A DNA stretch of 64,000 nucleotides from Odontocerum albicorne (taxonomy: Eukaryota; Arthropoda; Insecta; Trichoptera; Odontoceridae). Below the pieces are notes generated by a model. It had not been told where the DNA came from, did not search any database, and was given only the letters and a program-made list of their open reading frames with translations. The number at the start of each line of letters is the position of its first letter. The stretch's first letter is position 1. Positions 33,866-45,949 of the stretch are shown here, in pieces. A program made the position numbers and the translations under genes. The stretch lies in assembly GCA_949825065.1 (NCBI GenBank), contig OX463859.1:8837850-8901849 (forward strand). Reading direction: 5' to 3'.

Positions 33866-34189
33866 AAATAATAATTCCACAAAAGATCCTTGGACTAGCC
33901 CAGGAAATTAAATCTTGGTGTATCAAAAAATTTAATCATGACAGGAAAAATTGCAAACCCTTTGTTGATTGATAAAGTTTTATTATTGTGCAGGACAATT
34001 TATTTACCCCATCGTGAATAAAAAATATTTTCGGCACCGTATTCACGAACTTAGCTATTAAGAGCTTCACCACTCGCACGCGGAATGACCTTGTTGAATG
34101 ATTTTTCCGATATCGATATCTTCCATATCTCGGTGGATAAATTGAGGATTGAACTCGTCTACATTTGATAGATGTTTAACCCAATTACA

Positions 34190-34430
34190 TAACTGACGAC
34201 CTAGTTGGTAAAACGTTTGTCTTTCAACCTAGAGGCTGCTGGTTTGATTCCTGTTGCCCAGTTTGACTGTTGTTGAACCCAGTTTTTTTTTTTCTTCAAA
34301 GGATTCCAGTTTGGTTTTTACTTAAGGCCTCTTTAACATCTTTCTAGTTGGTTGGAAGATATTATTACATGACAATAAGGTTGTACTGTATACCACGAAA
34401 GTGTAATACAATACAGTACAGTAAATATCA
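34190..34430 (+). mobile_element. SINE1 copy, nearly full length
   Basis: Head: ctgacgacctagttggtaaa and B box ggtttgattcctgttg. Body: cagtttggtttttacttaag, gcctctttaacatctttcta. Tail: gttggttggaagatattatt, acatgacaataaggttgtac, gaaagtgtaatacaatacag. It is a good reference copy for the family. Confidence 0.8.
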
Positions 34431-34439
34431 TCATATATA

Positions 34440-34820
34440 ATCTTCTATTATTCAAACTTTACTTTCTTTCAAAATCTAGTTCATTAGATTCAACCACGTT
34501 TTCCTCGATCTACCCTTTTCACGCACACGTTGTACTTTTCTGACTTGTATACTCGCTTCGTAATTATTTCATCATTCATTCTCTCCACATATCCAAACCA
34601 TCTTAAAGCTTCGTTCTTCATCTTACTGAAAACATTCATTTTAACCATGCATTTATTTCTGATGTGTTCATTCCACCTTCTTTCAAGCATTGACACTCCA
34701 CTTAATTTTCTAATTGCATCTTCTGCTTGCTATCAAAATCTGTTTCACTTGATCGAACTACGGTTTCCTAGATCCACCTTTTTCACGCACACCCTGCACT
34801 TCTTATGTCTTTCGCTAAGT
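34440..34820 (-). mobile_element. RTE-1-like RT C-terminus, tandemly repeated part
   Basis: Minus-strand translation gives MSMLERRWNEHIRNKCMVKM, FSKMKNEALRWFGYVERMND and EIITKRVYKS, the RTE-type C-terminus (IRxKC, MxxxxLRWFGxVERM). The motif around ctagttcattagattcaacc recurs 34737-34800, so part is duplicated. Confidence 0.8.
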
Positions 34821-35439
34821 CATTAATTATCTCCAAATGTCAGATAGTAATATGAGGAATAATATAAAATTTTTAAACTCGCGAAATTTTTAGATGACGG
34901 TTTTCGCGAATATTGAGTAGGGTTTGTAGTTAGGCGTAGAAGTATCCCCCATCCAATTTCATGCCCTATAAAGGCATCCGAGAGCATCCCCCGCGGAATT
35001 ATCTGCATTATGGCTCAACACGCAGCGGTGTGCACCCACCTTAGTTTGGGAATATTGCCACACGCATTTATTTAACTAACGCAGTGTGAACTGCCACTTA
35101 CTTTGAAACTTTTGTAAACATTTTATCTTAGTGTTGTTGAAGGAATATCTAATTAAATACCATGTTGTTTAATTAAAATTTTGGGTTAATATCTAAAATT
35201 GGTATGATATAAATGACAGACAGCTTTAATTTTTTGTCTATGGAAATTGGTTTGAGTGTTGAGGTACATAAGCGTATTAATGAAGTATATTGTATCGTTT
35301 TTTTTTCTTGTATGGCATACGGCCCTGGTTCTTCTGAGCCTTGAACTGTTGTGTGCGGTATTACGTATGCACCTTTTTTTGACAGTCGACATTTGTGAAT
35401 TTGACTGTAGCATCATGTAATTGTGTATTCACTCACACT

Positions 35440-35650
35440 TATTATTGTATTGTATTGCTTTTTCGTTGTATAGAGTACAATCTGGCGAGCAAATTGGCAT
35501 GTGGATATCTCTTCCAACGAACCAGAAAGTGTTAAGGAGGCCTTAAGTGAAAACTGAACTAAGTTAAAATCTAGGTCCCAACAGGAATCGAACTCGAATC
35601 TTCCGGGTCGGGAGAGAAGATTCTTACCAACTATGCCGTCAAGTTTTTTT
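35440..35650 (-). mobile_element. SINE1 copy, nearly full length
   Basis: Reverse tail: ttgtatagagtacaatctgg, cgagcaaattggcatgtgga, tatctcttccaacgaacc. Body: gaggccttaagtgaaaactg. Head: ggaatcgaactcgaatcttc, cgggtcgggagagaagattc, ttaccaactatgccgtc. Confidence 0.8.
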
Positions 35651-35689
35651 AAGAACACTAAGTACAGTATATATCGAATTTATATGCCT

Positions 35690-35948
35690 AAAATTTTATT
35701 GTAGCAGGTGTATTTGTCAAATTCCAATCTCTTACAACCTTAAAATTAATTCACAAAGTTTTGAGTGAAATTTAAAGAAATTTAATTATTGATGTAGAAA
35801 AAAAACTATGCAATACAAAAAAAAAATAAAGTCATAGATGGCCGAGAGAAGGATTGAAAAAAGGATAAGGGATAACAAGGAAAAGTGGTTTTTTCTCTGA
35901 TGATGGGTTGGGAGACATACTGTTTTACAAACTACGCCATGGAGGTCG
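35690..35948 (-). mobile_element. SINE1 copy, diverged
   Basis: Reverse tail: ccaatctcttacaaccttaa. Reverse head: gatgggttgggagacatact, gttttacaaactacgccatg, gaggtcg. The body between them is expanded by unrelated AT-rich sequence. Confidence 0.6.
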
Positions 35949-36149
35949 TTTTTATAAAAATTGTCTATGGTCAAAATCGACTGTGAATGAATAACAACAA
36001 GAAATTCAGTAACTATAGAAACCCACAAAGCAATAAAACAAAATAAAAATATAATTATTAATCAATAAAATTTATAAAACTGTATTGTATTACACTTTTG
36101 TTCAAGTCCCCTAATGGAATGTCTCCATTGTACCCTTCGAATCTGTGTC

Positions 36150-36765
36150 TGAGAGATGTTCATCGGAGTGAAGTAGAGCTTTAAGGTAAATTTCTTCTTC
36201 ATCTAATAAATTGGTTGTTCCAAATCGATCCAACAGGGAGGGGTATAGTGATCTTTTGCTATTGCTAGTCCTATGGCTTGAAATGATTTATCTCTTAGTA
36301 TAAGATATATGGGTGGCGTGTGCAGCTTTAAGAAGCATTTAAAGACAACCCTTTTTGGGAGTCTTAACAAATTAATGATGTTATATGAACATTACACACA
36401 TACACTACACTCTTACTAAAGCTGAATACGTGTTATTATCACAAGTCGGAAATCTACGAAGGTTTCTTTATAGTTCGTTTTTCCTTGATGAGTTTTCCAC
36501 AGTTTTCTTATCAAATATGTTTTTATAAACATTTATAAATGCGAGGAAGTACCCAAACTAATGGCTGCAGCCACCCATTTCCTATCCTTAGATATAGTTT
36601 ATTTTATTATAATTGTAATGTTTTTAATCTGTCGAGAACAATGAGTTCGTATCCGTATTATTTGTTTATTTTATTTATTTGTTTATTTATGTATTCCGAG
36701 TAAAAGCGCCCTTGAGTTAGCTCCTTAAACAGCATTATATAAACTGCCATTTAATTATTATTAAT
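36150..36765 (+). mobile_element. LINE-B copy, 5'-truncated
   Basis: Translation near 36305 reads IRYMGGVCSFKKHLKTTLFG in broken form, the SIRDMxGVCSFRKHLKTLLF-type C-terminus common in CR1/L2-like non-LTR elements. It continues with tatagttcgtttttccttga, cagttttcttatcaaatatg, gctgcagccacccatttcct and ends with agcgcccttgagttagctcc and ttaattattattaat. Confidence 0.75.
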
Positions 36766-36850
36766 AAAAATGGGTACCAATGGGATTCGATCTCGCAATC
36801 GTCGAGTCGTAAGACAGGCTGCTATTCAACTAGGCCACGGAAGTCATCAA
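36766..36850 (-). mobile_element. SINE1 head fragment
   Basis: The plus strand reads gggtaccaatgggattcgat, ctcgcaatcgtcgagtcgta, agacaggctgctattcaact, aggccacggaagtc, a well preserved tRNA-like head in reverse. Confidence 0.7.
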
Positions 36851-36914
36851 TTCAAAATGAGCGTTGAAAGCTTGATAAAACTAAAATCTGCAGTGCGAAT
36901 GTAACGGAGAGTTG

Positions 36915-37092
36915 AATGGCCGTAGAGGTGCATGGCCGCGCGGTAACGCACTGGACTTCCGTGCGGAAGGTCGTCGGTTCGAACCCCGCGTTGTGCTTCT
37001 CCCCTCGAATGACACAGGCACTTTTTCCAACTAGTGTTCGAACCCATAAGGATACCTATGACTTCGGTGATATACGAGTACATACTTTAAAA
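36915..37092 (+). mobile_element. SINE2 copy, best preserved head
   Basis: It reads ggccgtagaggtgcatggcc, gcgcggtaacgcactggact, tccgtgcggaaggtcgtcgg, ttcgaaccccgcgttgtgc: a tRNA-like head with good A and B boxes. The body follows (cgaatgacacaggcactttt, cataaggatacctatgactt). At 37073-37080 it contains TACGAGTA, where the copy at 27455 has only a TA-type junction. Confidence 0.8.
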
Positions 37093-38227
37093 AGAAAAAA
37101 AAATTGTGGGGTAAGGACAAAACCAATATGGTTGGATCAAAATTGAATGAATTTTGTCTTATAAATAAAATAACATAACATTTACTTCGTATTGAAGAAG
37201 TTGTAAATCCGTGTATTTGAATTTAGTTTTGAAATTCACAAGCCGATATTTACTAAACATGTCATCATTGACGAAGAAACGCAGAAATATAACACAGAGT
37301 TCAATGGCGTGTTTACAAGGCATGGTACATCATAATTTAGACCATTCGCGTCTCCCCGTCTCGCTCGGTCGAGTCGGAATCACGCATAAATCCACACTTC
37401 TGTCAAACATTTACATAATTTGGCGAATTCATACTCCACAATTTTCTCGTTGCGTGTTTCCGTAGGATGCAATTTGCGAAATTTTGCATCACAAAAGAAA
37501 ACATTTTGTGTTGAGTAATGATATGTTGTTTTGTTAAATTACATTATTTTATGGACGCTTATTTTATTGAGGTTCATATTTTTGTAGAATAAACAATGAA
37601 ACTTTGGGAAGTAAAGGTCTAAGTGTCTCTTATTATGTCTTTGGATTGTTGGAAAATGTACAGTGCTTAAATTTCCTGAAAACTATTTAAGATGCGAAAT
37701 TGTTGATTTGTTTAGACTGTCAATAGGTAGAAAAAATATACAGTGTTCCTATTTTGTTATATGGGATGTAAATTTGAATGGAGTCTCGTATATTCGTATA
37801 TTCAAAAAAGGGATAACTTTGGTTTATTTAAGGCGAAATTTGGCGATATCCTCTTGTACAGATAATTCCTTTCTTTAGAATAAGGGATTACACATTAAAT
37901 TTAAAGGTAAACGGGAAAAAATAACGTAGTTAGCTTACATAATTTATTTACACTTTACAATAAAATCTACTAGTATTAAAAATACTTTGGCATTTACTCC
38001 GTGGTGATGAATCATAGTGCCTCAACTAGGCAGGAGTTCTAAGTGCACCGTCACAGAGCTCAAGGGGAAGGGGGTCCTGAAATGGAACTGACAAATATAA
38101 CAATAACTTCGAATTTTAAATTTCGCCACAGTGCTCTGCTGTGTGGAATGATTATCCAATTTTTCACAATTTCGATTGAATATAATATCGTTAAATATAA
38201 TATATTAATTTTGATCAAGTAATTAAT
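37093..38227. other. No recognisable feature
   Basis: Intronic sequence. Short ORFs at 37211 and 37663 have no recognisable motif. The 5' part of the mariner that follows may begin late in this stretch but is too diverged to place. Confidence 0.45.
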
Positions 38228-39100
38228 CAATTTGCTGAAACGAACGACTGTATACCGCCAACTTAAATCAATGGGAAAAGTCCAGAAGTTCGGCGCTTGG
38301 GTTCCACATGTTTTGATTGAAAAAAAAACAAAAATCAACATTTGACAATTTCTACTGGTTTACTCGCGCGTCATCGAGCTACGCATGGCCACAAGCAAAG
38401 GTTCCGTTACAGCATCATTACTGGTGAGGAAAAATGGTACCTTTATGTGAATGTGAAGAAACGGAAAGAATGGGTGAGTTATGGTCAACAAGCAACGCCC
38501 AGGGCGAAACAAGGTTTGCATCCGCGCAAGACGATGATTTGCATCTGGTGGTATTGGCAAGGCGTCATCCACTACGAGATACTTGAACGCAATCAGACAG
38601 TCAACGCGGAGCTATACATTATGCAAATGCAGCGGCTCAACACTGCAATTTAACAAAAAAGGCCAGATCGGCAATATGGCGTTATTCTGCAACACGATAA
38701 CGCCCGCCCTCATATCGTCAACATTACGAAAAATGCCATTCAAACGCTTGATTGGGAAGTCCTGCCGCATCCTCCATATTCTCCAGACCTCGCGCCGTCG
38801 GTTTTCACCTTTTCCGGTCACTTTCGAACAATTTGCGCGGCGTTTCCTTCAATAATGATGTCGAATTGCGGACATGGTTGGACGAATTCCTCGAGTCAAG
38901 ACCGGATGATTTTTATCGCACAGGCATTGAAAAACTTGTAGAACGTTGGCAAGAAGTTGTAAATAATGAAGTAGAATACATTATTGACTAATTTGTTGTA
39001 AACTAATGAAGGAGAATACATTATTGACTACTTTGTTGAATTTTTTATTTGTGTCATCTTGTTCTCTTCATTTGGAAAAAAAACGGACACAACTTATATT
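38228..39100 (+). mobile_element. Degenerate mariner (DD34D) transposase copy
   Basis: Translation recovers a mariner transposase in pieces: TTVYRQLKSMGKVQKFG and WVPHVL (end of the DNA-binding domain), ITGEEKWYLY, GLHPRKTMICIWWYWQGVIH, QHDNARPH, SPDLAPS, then SFNNDVELRTWLDEFLESRP and GIEKLVERWQEVV ending at a stop near 38991. The first catalytic Asp is replaced by Glu (GEEKW, codon GAG at 38426-38428). The second (HDNARPH) is intact and 34 residues before the third. At the third Asp codon one base is missing, shifting the frame. A TAA interrupts after RLNTAI. It is inactive. I could not define the terminal inverted repeats. Confidence 0.85.
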
Positions 39101-39129
39101 AACACCCAATACATATTTTTTATTCTTCA

Positions 39130-39215
39130 TCCCTTTTGTTGCATCCAGTACAGCCTGGCGGGCGTATTAGCATGTGGCAGTTTCGTCTAATCACAAAGAA
39201 ATATGTAAAGAGGTC
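39130..39215 (-). mobile_element. SINE1 tail fragment
   Basis: It reads ttgttgcatccagtacagcc, tggcgggcgtattagcatgt, ggcagtttcgtctaatcaca, then agaggtcttg: tail and part of the body, in reverse. Confidence 0.6.
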
Positions 39216-39344
39216 TTGTTTATACACGGTTAAGGACTTAGAAAATATAAACAGGATAACAGGTCTAGAAAATTGACTCTTATTTCTTGAGTTCGTATTA
39301 GTTGAAAATATTTAAGCACTATTATTTATTATTTATTTATTATT

Positions 39345-39500
39345 GCCCTTTCATTACATACAGTACAACCTGGCGAGCTTATTGCAATGTAGCATTCTGT
39401 TTCAACCACCCAGAAAGATATAAAAAGATCTAAAATGAATACCCATCGTAGAATCCCTTTTTTTTAATCTGAGTTCTAACGAGGGACTAGGTGACAAACT
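39345..39500 (-). mobile_element. SINE1 copy, diverged head
   Basis: Reverse tail: tttcattacatacagtacaa, cctggcgagcttattgcaat, tctgtttcaaccacccagaa. A T-rich linker (ttttttttaatctgagttct) leads to a worn head, aacgagggactaggtgacaa. Confidence 0.65.
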
Positions 39501-41239
39501 TTGTGTTCACTACAATTATTGATTAATAATTTAATTATCATATCGTATTCGTTTTATTATTATTTAACAAAACAATTTATAAATAAGGGATTCAAAACAT
39601 TGTACAATGCTCATGAAAAGCTAGTTGCGGCACTGAACCTGAACAATGGTTGAGCACCACGCATAGGTTTTTCTGGCTGTCTGTATTTGTAACATCTGTA
39701 GTGAGACATGTGCAGAGGCCATTAGCACTTCCCACAAATTGTGTTGCAGAGGAAATACAATTATCCCGGCTCGTCTTGGAACAGGCGACTGCCAGGCGTT
39801 CCGTCTCCAATCGATACTATTATACAATCGTTACTGCAGCAAATAAAAGTATCTACTATTTAATATCAGTGTTACGAGTATAAGAAAAACTAATCACCCG
39901 ACTTCATAAAGATTTATTTCAATTTTATTTCAATTATTTTGTGTACATGGTTACACATGGAAAATATAGAAGATTTAAAAACACCTGTAACAGAAAGATT
40001 TTAAACTTCTAATTAATACGAATCCTAGAAAAAAGAAAACACTAGTCTCAATTTTCTAGACCTTCTACTCTGTTTACATAATGGCTTAACCGTGTATAAA
40101 CAAGAGATCAACCCTTGTGCCTCTTTCAATGTAATTAAATGAGTCCCTTTCTTTAGGGGTCGCGTGGGATTTACAAATATCAGTAAAATCAGTAGAATTC
40201 CTCATTTATGTATTTTCCAACACGGGAATGCAGATAAGGGGTGAAAACCAATTTATTTTTCTTTGACCCTCTTTAATTTATTATTAACTCGTCAATGCTC
40301 TGTTGAATATATATTTTTTATTTTGTAACAATGTACGGCCTTATATCGCTTATTGAAAACGATTGCAATACTCAAATAAGGATTAAATTTCGTGCAGATC
40401 AAATATAATGTATTGATTCTAAATTTATTGATTCCACCCGGAAGGCTTGAGTTCTATTCGTAATGTGATGTAACAGTTGTTATGAAAAAAAAACACCAAT
40501 TTGAAATAGTTAGGGTTATTTGCACCAACATTTTTAATTTATATTTCCGGCGAGTGGAAAATAATACTAGACAGAGAGCTATTTTTTTTTTACAAAAAAC
40601 GTCCAATTTGTCAAAAGAACGATTATCATTTTAAAAGTTTGTGAATGTTTTACCGTAAAGTATCTTCAAATAATTAATTGGTTAATCTTTTGAAACTCAA
40701 ACTTCAAATAGGTAGCCATAAAACAATATTTTTAAGTTAACTCAAAGTGGGGCAAATCGTTATGGGTTTATTGAAAAAGTTTCCAGCCCTCTTGAGTTGG
40801 TCGAAGGGTAAGAGATATACAATATATAAGGCTGCTATTTCAAAAATAACAAAAGAGAACTTTTTGAACTGAAATTTAGGCAACAATAAGTCAAATTTGC
40901 TGAGGGGAATAAAATATTAATTTTCTCTTGGATATGCCACCGATCTAAATATTTTCATTTTGTCGTTTTTTTTCATATATGAGCGTTTAGATCATTTTGA
41001 CGTATTGGATTATTTTTTAAAACTAACTAGCTAGTTTAAATATGCAGTAATCCATCAATATGCGGTCTCCATTTACGCGAATTAATCTTCACGCGGTTCA
41101 TTCTGTTTGAAACTAGAAGGAAGGACAAGAACAGGCTAGTAGCTGACTCTAAATGGATTTTTATGCCATCAGCGTGACGATTGAAACAGCTACAACTGAA
41201 AGAACGACAGTAGTTTACGTTTGAGAAATACTTGTCTTG
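39501..41239. other. No recognisable feature
   Basis: AT-rich intronic sequence. A small GC-richer patch at 39600-39830 is open in more than one frame, but no motif is recognisable. One TACGAGTA occurs at 39873-39880. Confidence 0.45.
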
Positions 41240-41610
41240 ACAATGCATAAACAGAATACGGAATGAAGTGATTAAAGATAAATGTGAACTTAAGGATGAT
41301 ATTCTGATTAAGATGTAGATCACTCTGAGGCGAGTTGGGCATGTAAAACGAATGAACGAAGAAACATTAACAGTACAAATATACAGTGCAAGTGTGAGTA
41401 GAAGGCGTGGTAGACGAAGACAAAGGGGAATGTGTGTTTGGATCAAGTGAAAGGAGGAAACATGAAAAGTTAGAAATCGAGAAATCGTAGAAGTTGCATG
41501 AAAATGTATATGGATGCAGAAGAGGCGAAATATATGTGTTGAGATTAGAAAATCTGGCGCTCAGCTCTCTCTGCTTACCCCGCAATGGAAATGGCATATT
41601 GGTATGTACA
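41240..41610 (+). mobile_element. RTE-1 C-terminal region and tail
   Basis: It reads ataaacagaatacggaatga, agtgattaaagataaatgtg, aacttaaggatgat, like the copy at 17255 (RNEVIKDKCELK). Then gagtagaaggcgtggtagac (SRRRGRR), tttggatcaagtg, and the tail gagattagaaaatctggcgc, tctgcttaccccgcaatgga. The frame is broken. Confidence 0.75.
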
Positions 41611-41836
41611 TGTTTGTATGTAAAAATATTATATTTTGCTTTTGTAACATCTTTCAAACTTTCCATGTAATTTGTTTTTGTTTTCATACATACGGGTATC
41701 AATTGGTTGCGATTTCCCCCCTCAATTTAAATATTAGAGGGTTTTCAGCAGGACCAGAGTATATTAACATTTGCAACCTGTGCTCTGTATTTTTCAAAAA
41801 GTAACCTTTTAGATTAAATATTTGTATACATATATA

Positions 41837-42744
41837 CGAGGCATATCCAGAAAGTAAGTGTACTGAATTTTTGTAGATTACAATTTTTTTTATTTAAACA
41901 AAAAAAATACGTGGTTACCGTAGTACATATGTAAGCTATTTTTCGACATAGTCGCCATTCCAGTAGTTTCCCGCCAATCCCTCCGTCCACTTCTCCACCT
42001 CCTCCTTTACCTCCTCTTCTGTTGAAAACCTTTTTCCACCCATGTGCAGCTTCAGGGAGGTAAAGAAATAGTAATCTGAAGGTGCTAGGTCAGGGGAATG
42101 CGCGATATGGTTCAGGACATCCCATTTAAACGAGGCGAGCAGTTCCTTCGTGGCGTTGGCCGTGTGTGGTCTGGCATTGTCGTGCAGCAGGCAGACTCCC
42201 TTTGTCAGCATGCCTCTCCTCTTATTCTGAATCGCCCTCCGCAATTTTTTTAGAATCTCACAGTATCTTGCAGAGTTGATGGTCTCCCCTTGAGGCATAT
42301 ATTCAATTAAAATTATGCCTTGACAGTCCCAAAACACGGATGCCATGATTTTCTTGGCTGAAATTGTGGTTTTGAACTTTTTGGCGGAGGGTGAAGAGGT
42401 GTGACGTGACCGTTTTTAAACTCGCGACACCACTTGTACACACTCGTACAATTCATAGCTTTATCACCATATGCAGTTTTCACCTCATTATAAACCTCAA
42501 CCGGAGGCTTTCCCTTCCAAACGAGATAACGGATGACGCCGCGTATTTCGCACTTGCCGGGTGATTGGATTGACATTTTTCACGAAACGTGTTGTCGCGT
42601 CGACACTTCTTAACGTACTGACCTCGAACCGGTCTCGTTGCGGAGGGGAAGGGTCAGGCTACACGGAAGTGTAGCCAACATGTTGAAATTAAAATCCATC
42701 CGGTCGTGAGAGCCTCAGTACACTTACTTTCTGGATACGCATAG
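41837..42744 (-). mobile_element. Internally deleted mariner, copy 1
   Basis: The left end is cgaggcatatccagaaagta, the right end (reverse complement) ctatgcgtatccagaaagta, with TA on both sides (41835-41836, 42745-42746). From tatcc the first 20 bases, tatccagaaagtaagtgtac, are shared. Minus-strand translation gives an N-terminal HTH part (KCEIRGVIRYLVWKGKPP, TSVYKWCREFKNG) joined, out of frame, to IMASVFWDCQGIILIEYMPQ, HDNARPHTA and SPDLAPSDYY. The second and third catalytic Asp are 34 residues apart, a DD34D mariner. The first catalytic Asp and the linker around it are deleted. It also lacks 51 bp near the C-terminus that copy 2 keeps. It inserted in the tail of an RTE-1 copy. Confidence 0.9.
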
Positions 42745-42749
42745 TACAT

Positions 42750-42970
42750 AGCATCACGCCGTGTCCGTCGCGGGATAGGCAGAGAGAACATATCTCCAAA
42801 GTTTTTTTTCATATTTATGCATCTCACTTTACCTTATTTCAAAATCTGATCCATTTAATCCAGCCACGTTTTCCTCAGTCTAGTTCTTCTTGCTTAGTCA
42901 TTATTTCGTCATTCATTTTCTCTACATGTCCAAACCATCTAATATTTCCTTTCTCCACCTTACTTACACA
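42750..42970 (-). mobile_element. RTE-1 3' end beside mariner
   Basis: It begins atcacgccgtgtccgtcgcg, ggataggcagagagaacata, and continues ccagccacgttttcctcagt and caaaccatctaatatttcct, the reverse of the RTE-1 end and C-terminal coding part. Confidence 0.65.
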
Positions 42971-43447
42971 TCAATTTTATTTTAGTTATTTACTGTTTTA
43001 CTAATTATTATTTAACAACTCCGCTAAACACAAACCGATGGTTTTATAACCCTGATATTTTTGTATTGTTTTTTGTTTAATTGTTTTTATTTATGTGGCT
43101 AAACAAATATTACATATGAGTAGGAAACTAATTATTTGTTGCACTTTATGACATCACTTACCATATATCAGTACAACTCCTGGTTTGTAAAATTAAAAGA
43201 TAAAACATTTATTTCATTATACGAATTTCCTATAAAAAACACGATGGCCGTCACCAACGGGTGGCATAATATCTCATCGCTGCATAAAATGGACGAGATC
43301 ACACGACCTCTATTTACCGAGATCTGTTTGTTATTTTAAGTCAGGTGAGATCAACCTTTCTTTTACAGAAATGAAGTTTTTTTTTCACTTTTATTTAATT
43401 CTGAATTATCTAAATGTTTGAGATAAATATGATATGAATAATAAATA

Positions 43448-43740
43448 ATACATACATATCATCACGCCGTGTCCTTTGCAGGGTAGGCAGAGATAATATA
43501 CCTCCAGTATTTTCTACCCATGTACACAACTTTCGCCTCCTCCACAATCATATATTTCGTCATGCAAAATATTGTATTATTCATACTTTTCACTTTATCA
43601 AAATCTAGCCCATTTGATTCAGCCATGTTTTCCTTGGTTTCTACGCGCACTTTGCACTTCTGACTTGTATACTCGCTTTATCATTGTTTCACTCAACATA
43701 TCCTAACCATCTTAAAGCTACATCTTCTAACTAGCAAATT
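43448..43740 (-). mobile_element. RTE-1 3' end with terminal coding motif
   Basis: Minus-strand translation of 43462-43650 ends GRKYWRYIISAYPAKDTA and stop, the terminal RxxWRxxxSAYP motif of RTE-type polyproteins. The tail on the plus strand is catacatatcatcacgccgt, gcagggtaggcagagataat. The upstream coding part is diverged (MAESNGLDFDKVKS region). Confidence 0.75.
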
Positions 43741-44704
43741 TATAATATACTACCACATAAGACATCAGAAATTAATGCATTTGTAGGAACTACGGTCGTC
43801 CCAGAATATTGTCAACACGCACGGTCAACGACCGACGAAACGACCTTCGGATATGTCCAAAGTTCGCATACCAAAACATTGATATTGTTTACCCACGACT
43901 ACTATTTACGATACATTCCACAGTAGAAAGAGAACGCATCACGCTGTCTCGCCGTTTTCGCCAACAAATTATCTACCCACAATATTATTCGCGACGTCTG
44001 CAATATTCCGATCGACCATCTCGGCACGCACAGAGGGAGATAAAAATATATTGCGGCCGCACTCACGCGCCCCGTCCTGAAATGTATAAATACCTACTTA
44101 CCGATAAATAAAGCATCATTAATCACTATCTATTATTCATCGATTCATTCACTCTCTGCTTCCGCATTGCTAATTGACGTATTTTATTTAAATACCAAAC
44201 AATCAAAATCATCAGCACGTCCCACTAGGACAATCCGCTAAACATGGATTAAATGGATTTTTTAAGAAAGATAAGGATTGTTGTTTTATCTCCCACAAGA
44301 GACTTGACGAATTGGACGCTCATCCTACGCCATATACCAGCGTGACAATAGGAAGATTCTTAGTCTGGATCTGATATGGAAGGACGTGTACTGCCGGACT
44401 TAGGACCGATCTGAATGGAAGCGTTGTATAGCATCCCTATATTCTTGATCGGATGTATGTATAGCGTGATAATAACAATGAATATATTGCCCCTCATAAT
44501 GATCATTGGCTTTTTGAGGAACGACCGTTCGTTAAGGGATTGTTTGACTGATATGGCAGACGGGCGCTCAGTATAACGGGAAGGGACGACAACTGGGAAA
44601 GGGGCGGTTTGCTCGTGAAGAATCATTGATTTTGATATTTAAAATATTTCAATATACGAGCTTTCCACATTGAAAAACATAAAGACTTTTTGAAATCTTA
44701 CTTG
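43741..44704. other. Unassigned, GC-richer stretch
   Basis: The part 43790-44110 has more CG dinucleotides than its surroundings and an ORF of 100 codons (43809-44111) rich in Arg, without a recognisable motif. It ends next to a short AATAAA. It could be the remains of an unknown repeat or retrocopy. Confidence 0.35.
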
Positions 44705-44930
44705 GTGTACTGGATCGTACTTTCGTTGTATACAGAACTACCTGATGGGCTTATTACCACGTGACAATCTCTTCCAATAAACCAGAAGGATGTCAAAGAG
44801 ACCTTAAGTGAAAACATTACTGGAATTATAATATTTTTGTTAAAAAAACCTGGGTTGCAGCGGGATTTGAACCCGCAATCTCCGGACTGGTAAATAGGTG
44901 TCTTACCAACTAGATCAGGAAGTCGCCGTC
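44705..44930 (-). mobile_element. SINE1 copy, full length
   Basis: Reverse tail: cgtactttcgttgtatacag, aactacctgatgggcttatt, accacgtgacaatctcttcc. Body: gagaccttaagtgaaaacat. Head: gttgcagcgggatttgaacc, cgcaatctccggactggtaa, ataggtgtcttaccaactag, atcaggaagtcgcc. One of the best copies. Confidence 0.85.
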
Positions 44931-45949
44931 ATACGTAGTACATCTGGCGAGATAATTTTTATACAGCGATTTCGTTCAACCAATCAGCTTATATTGGATA
45001 CACCAAGTTTAAATCTGTGATAAATAAAAAAAAAATATGTATTCAATTTTAAGTCGTAAAGTTACCAACCTCTGAACGATAATGTTGGTAGAACTACAAG
45101 AAAGGAATTAGTTCAAGGGGAAGGAAGAACAGCAAGCTTAAATTAGGATGAAAGGGTATTCTGAGTAATTTGATATATTTTATTATTTCTTGAGCGTGAT
45201 TAAGGATGGTGTACATTTGATAATGAATGAATGAATTAATTGAATGACCCTGTGGATATAGTCTTGGCACCGCCTAGCAGTATGAGAAGAATCCTTGCTG
45301 ATATTCTTCCTAACGAATAAGCTAACGCTAGAAGCAGATCCTCTTTCTGTAACAGGAGAAATCCGTGCAAAGTGGATAAAAAAAATAACTCGTGGAAGTT
45401 CGTTCGTTTCCTCATTTTTTTAAATTATATCGATAAACATTTTTTTACAGACGTTAAAATATCATAAATAAGTAATCAGTAAATGTTGCGAATGAAACAT
45501 TATTAGTTATTTCAACACTTTTCGTAGGAAAAATTTAAATATCCAATGCTCGGAATTGTTGGAAAAAAAATAAAGGGCGGAAATGTTTTAATTTAACAAG
45601 ATGACATTTTTGAAAAAAAAATCACAAAATTGTAGTTCGCCTCGCCGTTAGGAGATTCAGAAAAAGTTCTATATATTGATTTTAATTGCCATTTATTCCC
45701 TATTTTATCCAGATTTTTTTATGTCAATCGTTCTAAAACTTTCAACATATAAAATGTCTGTAACTTTGATCTTGTGTTATTTCATTAATTAGTCGATTGC
45801 AAAATAGTTTATAAGATTATATAAGCTTGGAAAACGAAGTATTAAGGAGATTTCAAAACAGTTTATGCAAATTTTTTCTACAATATGCATAAATCGGTAA
45901 AAAAAATATGATTAAAAGATAAAAAATATTACTCAAGTATTTTAAATTA
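44931..45949. other. No recognisable feature
   Basis: AT-rich intronic sequence without a visible gene. A short stretch near 44940-45000 (catctggcgagataattttt, cgttcaaccaatcag) may be a worn LINE-A/SINE1 tail. Confidence 0.4.

Noticed and set aside
41036..41702. Two overlapping minus-strand ORFs over 110 codons
   Set aside because: They are antisense to the RTE-1 copy and its tail; no independent coding evidence.
43809..44111. 100-codon ORF in a GC-richer stretch
   Set aside because: It has no recognisable domain and an odd Arg-rich composition, so I do not call it a gene.
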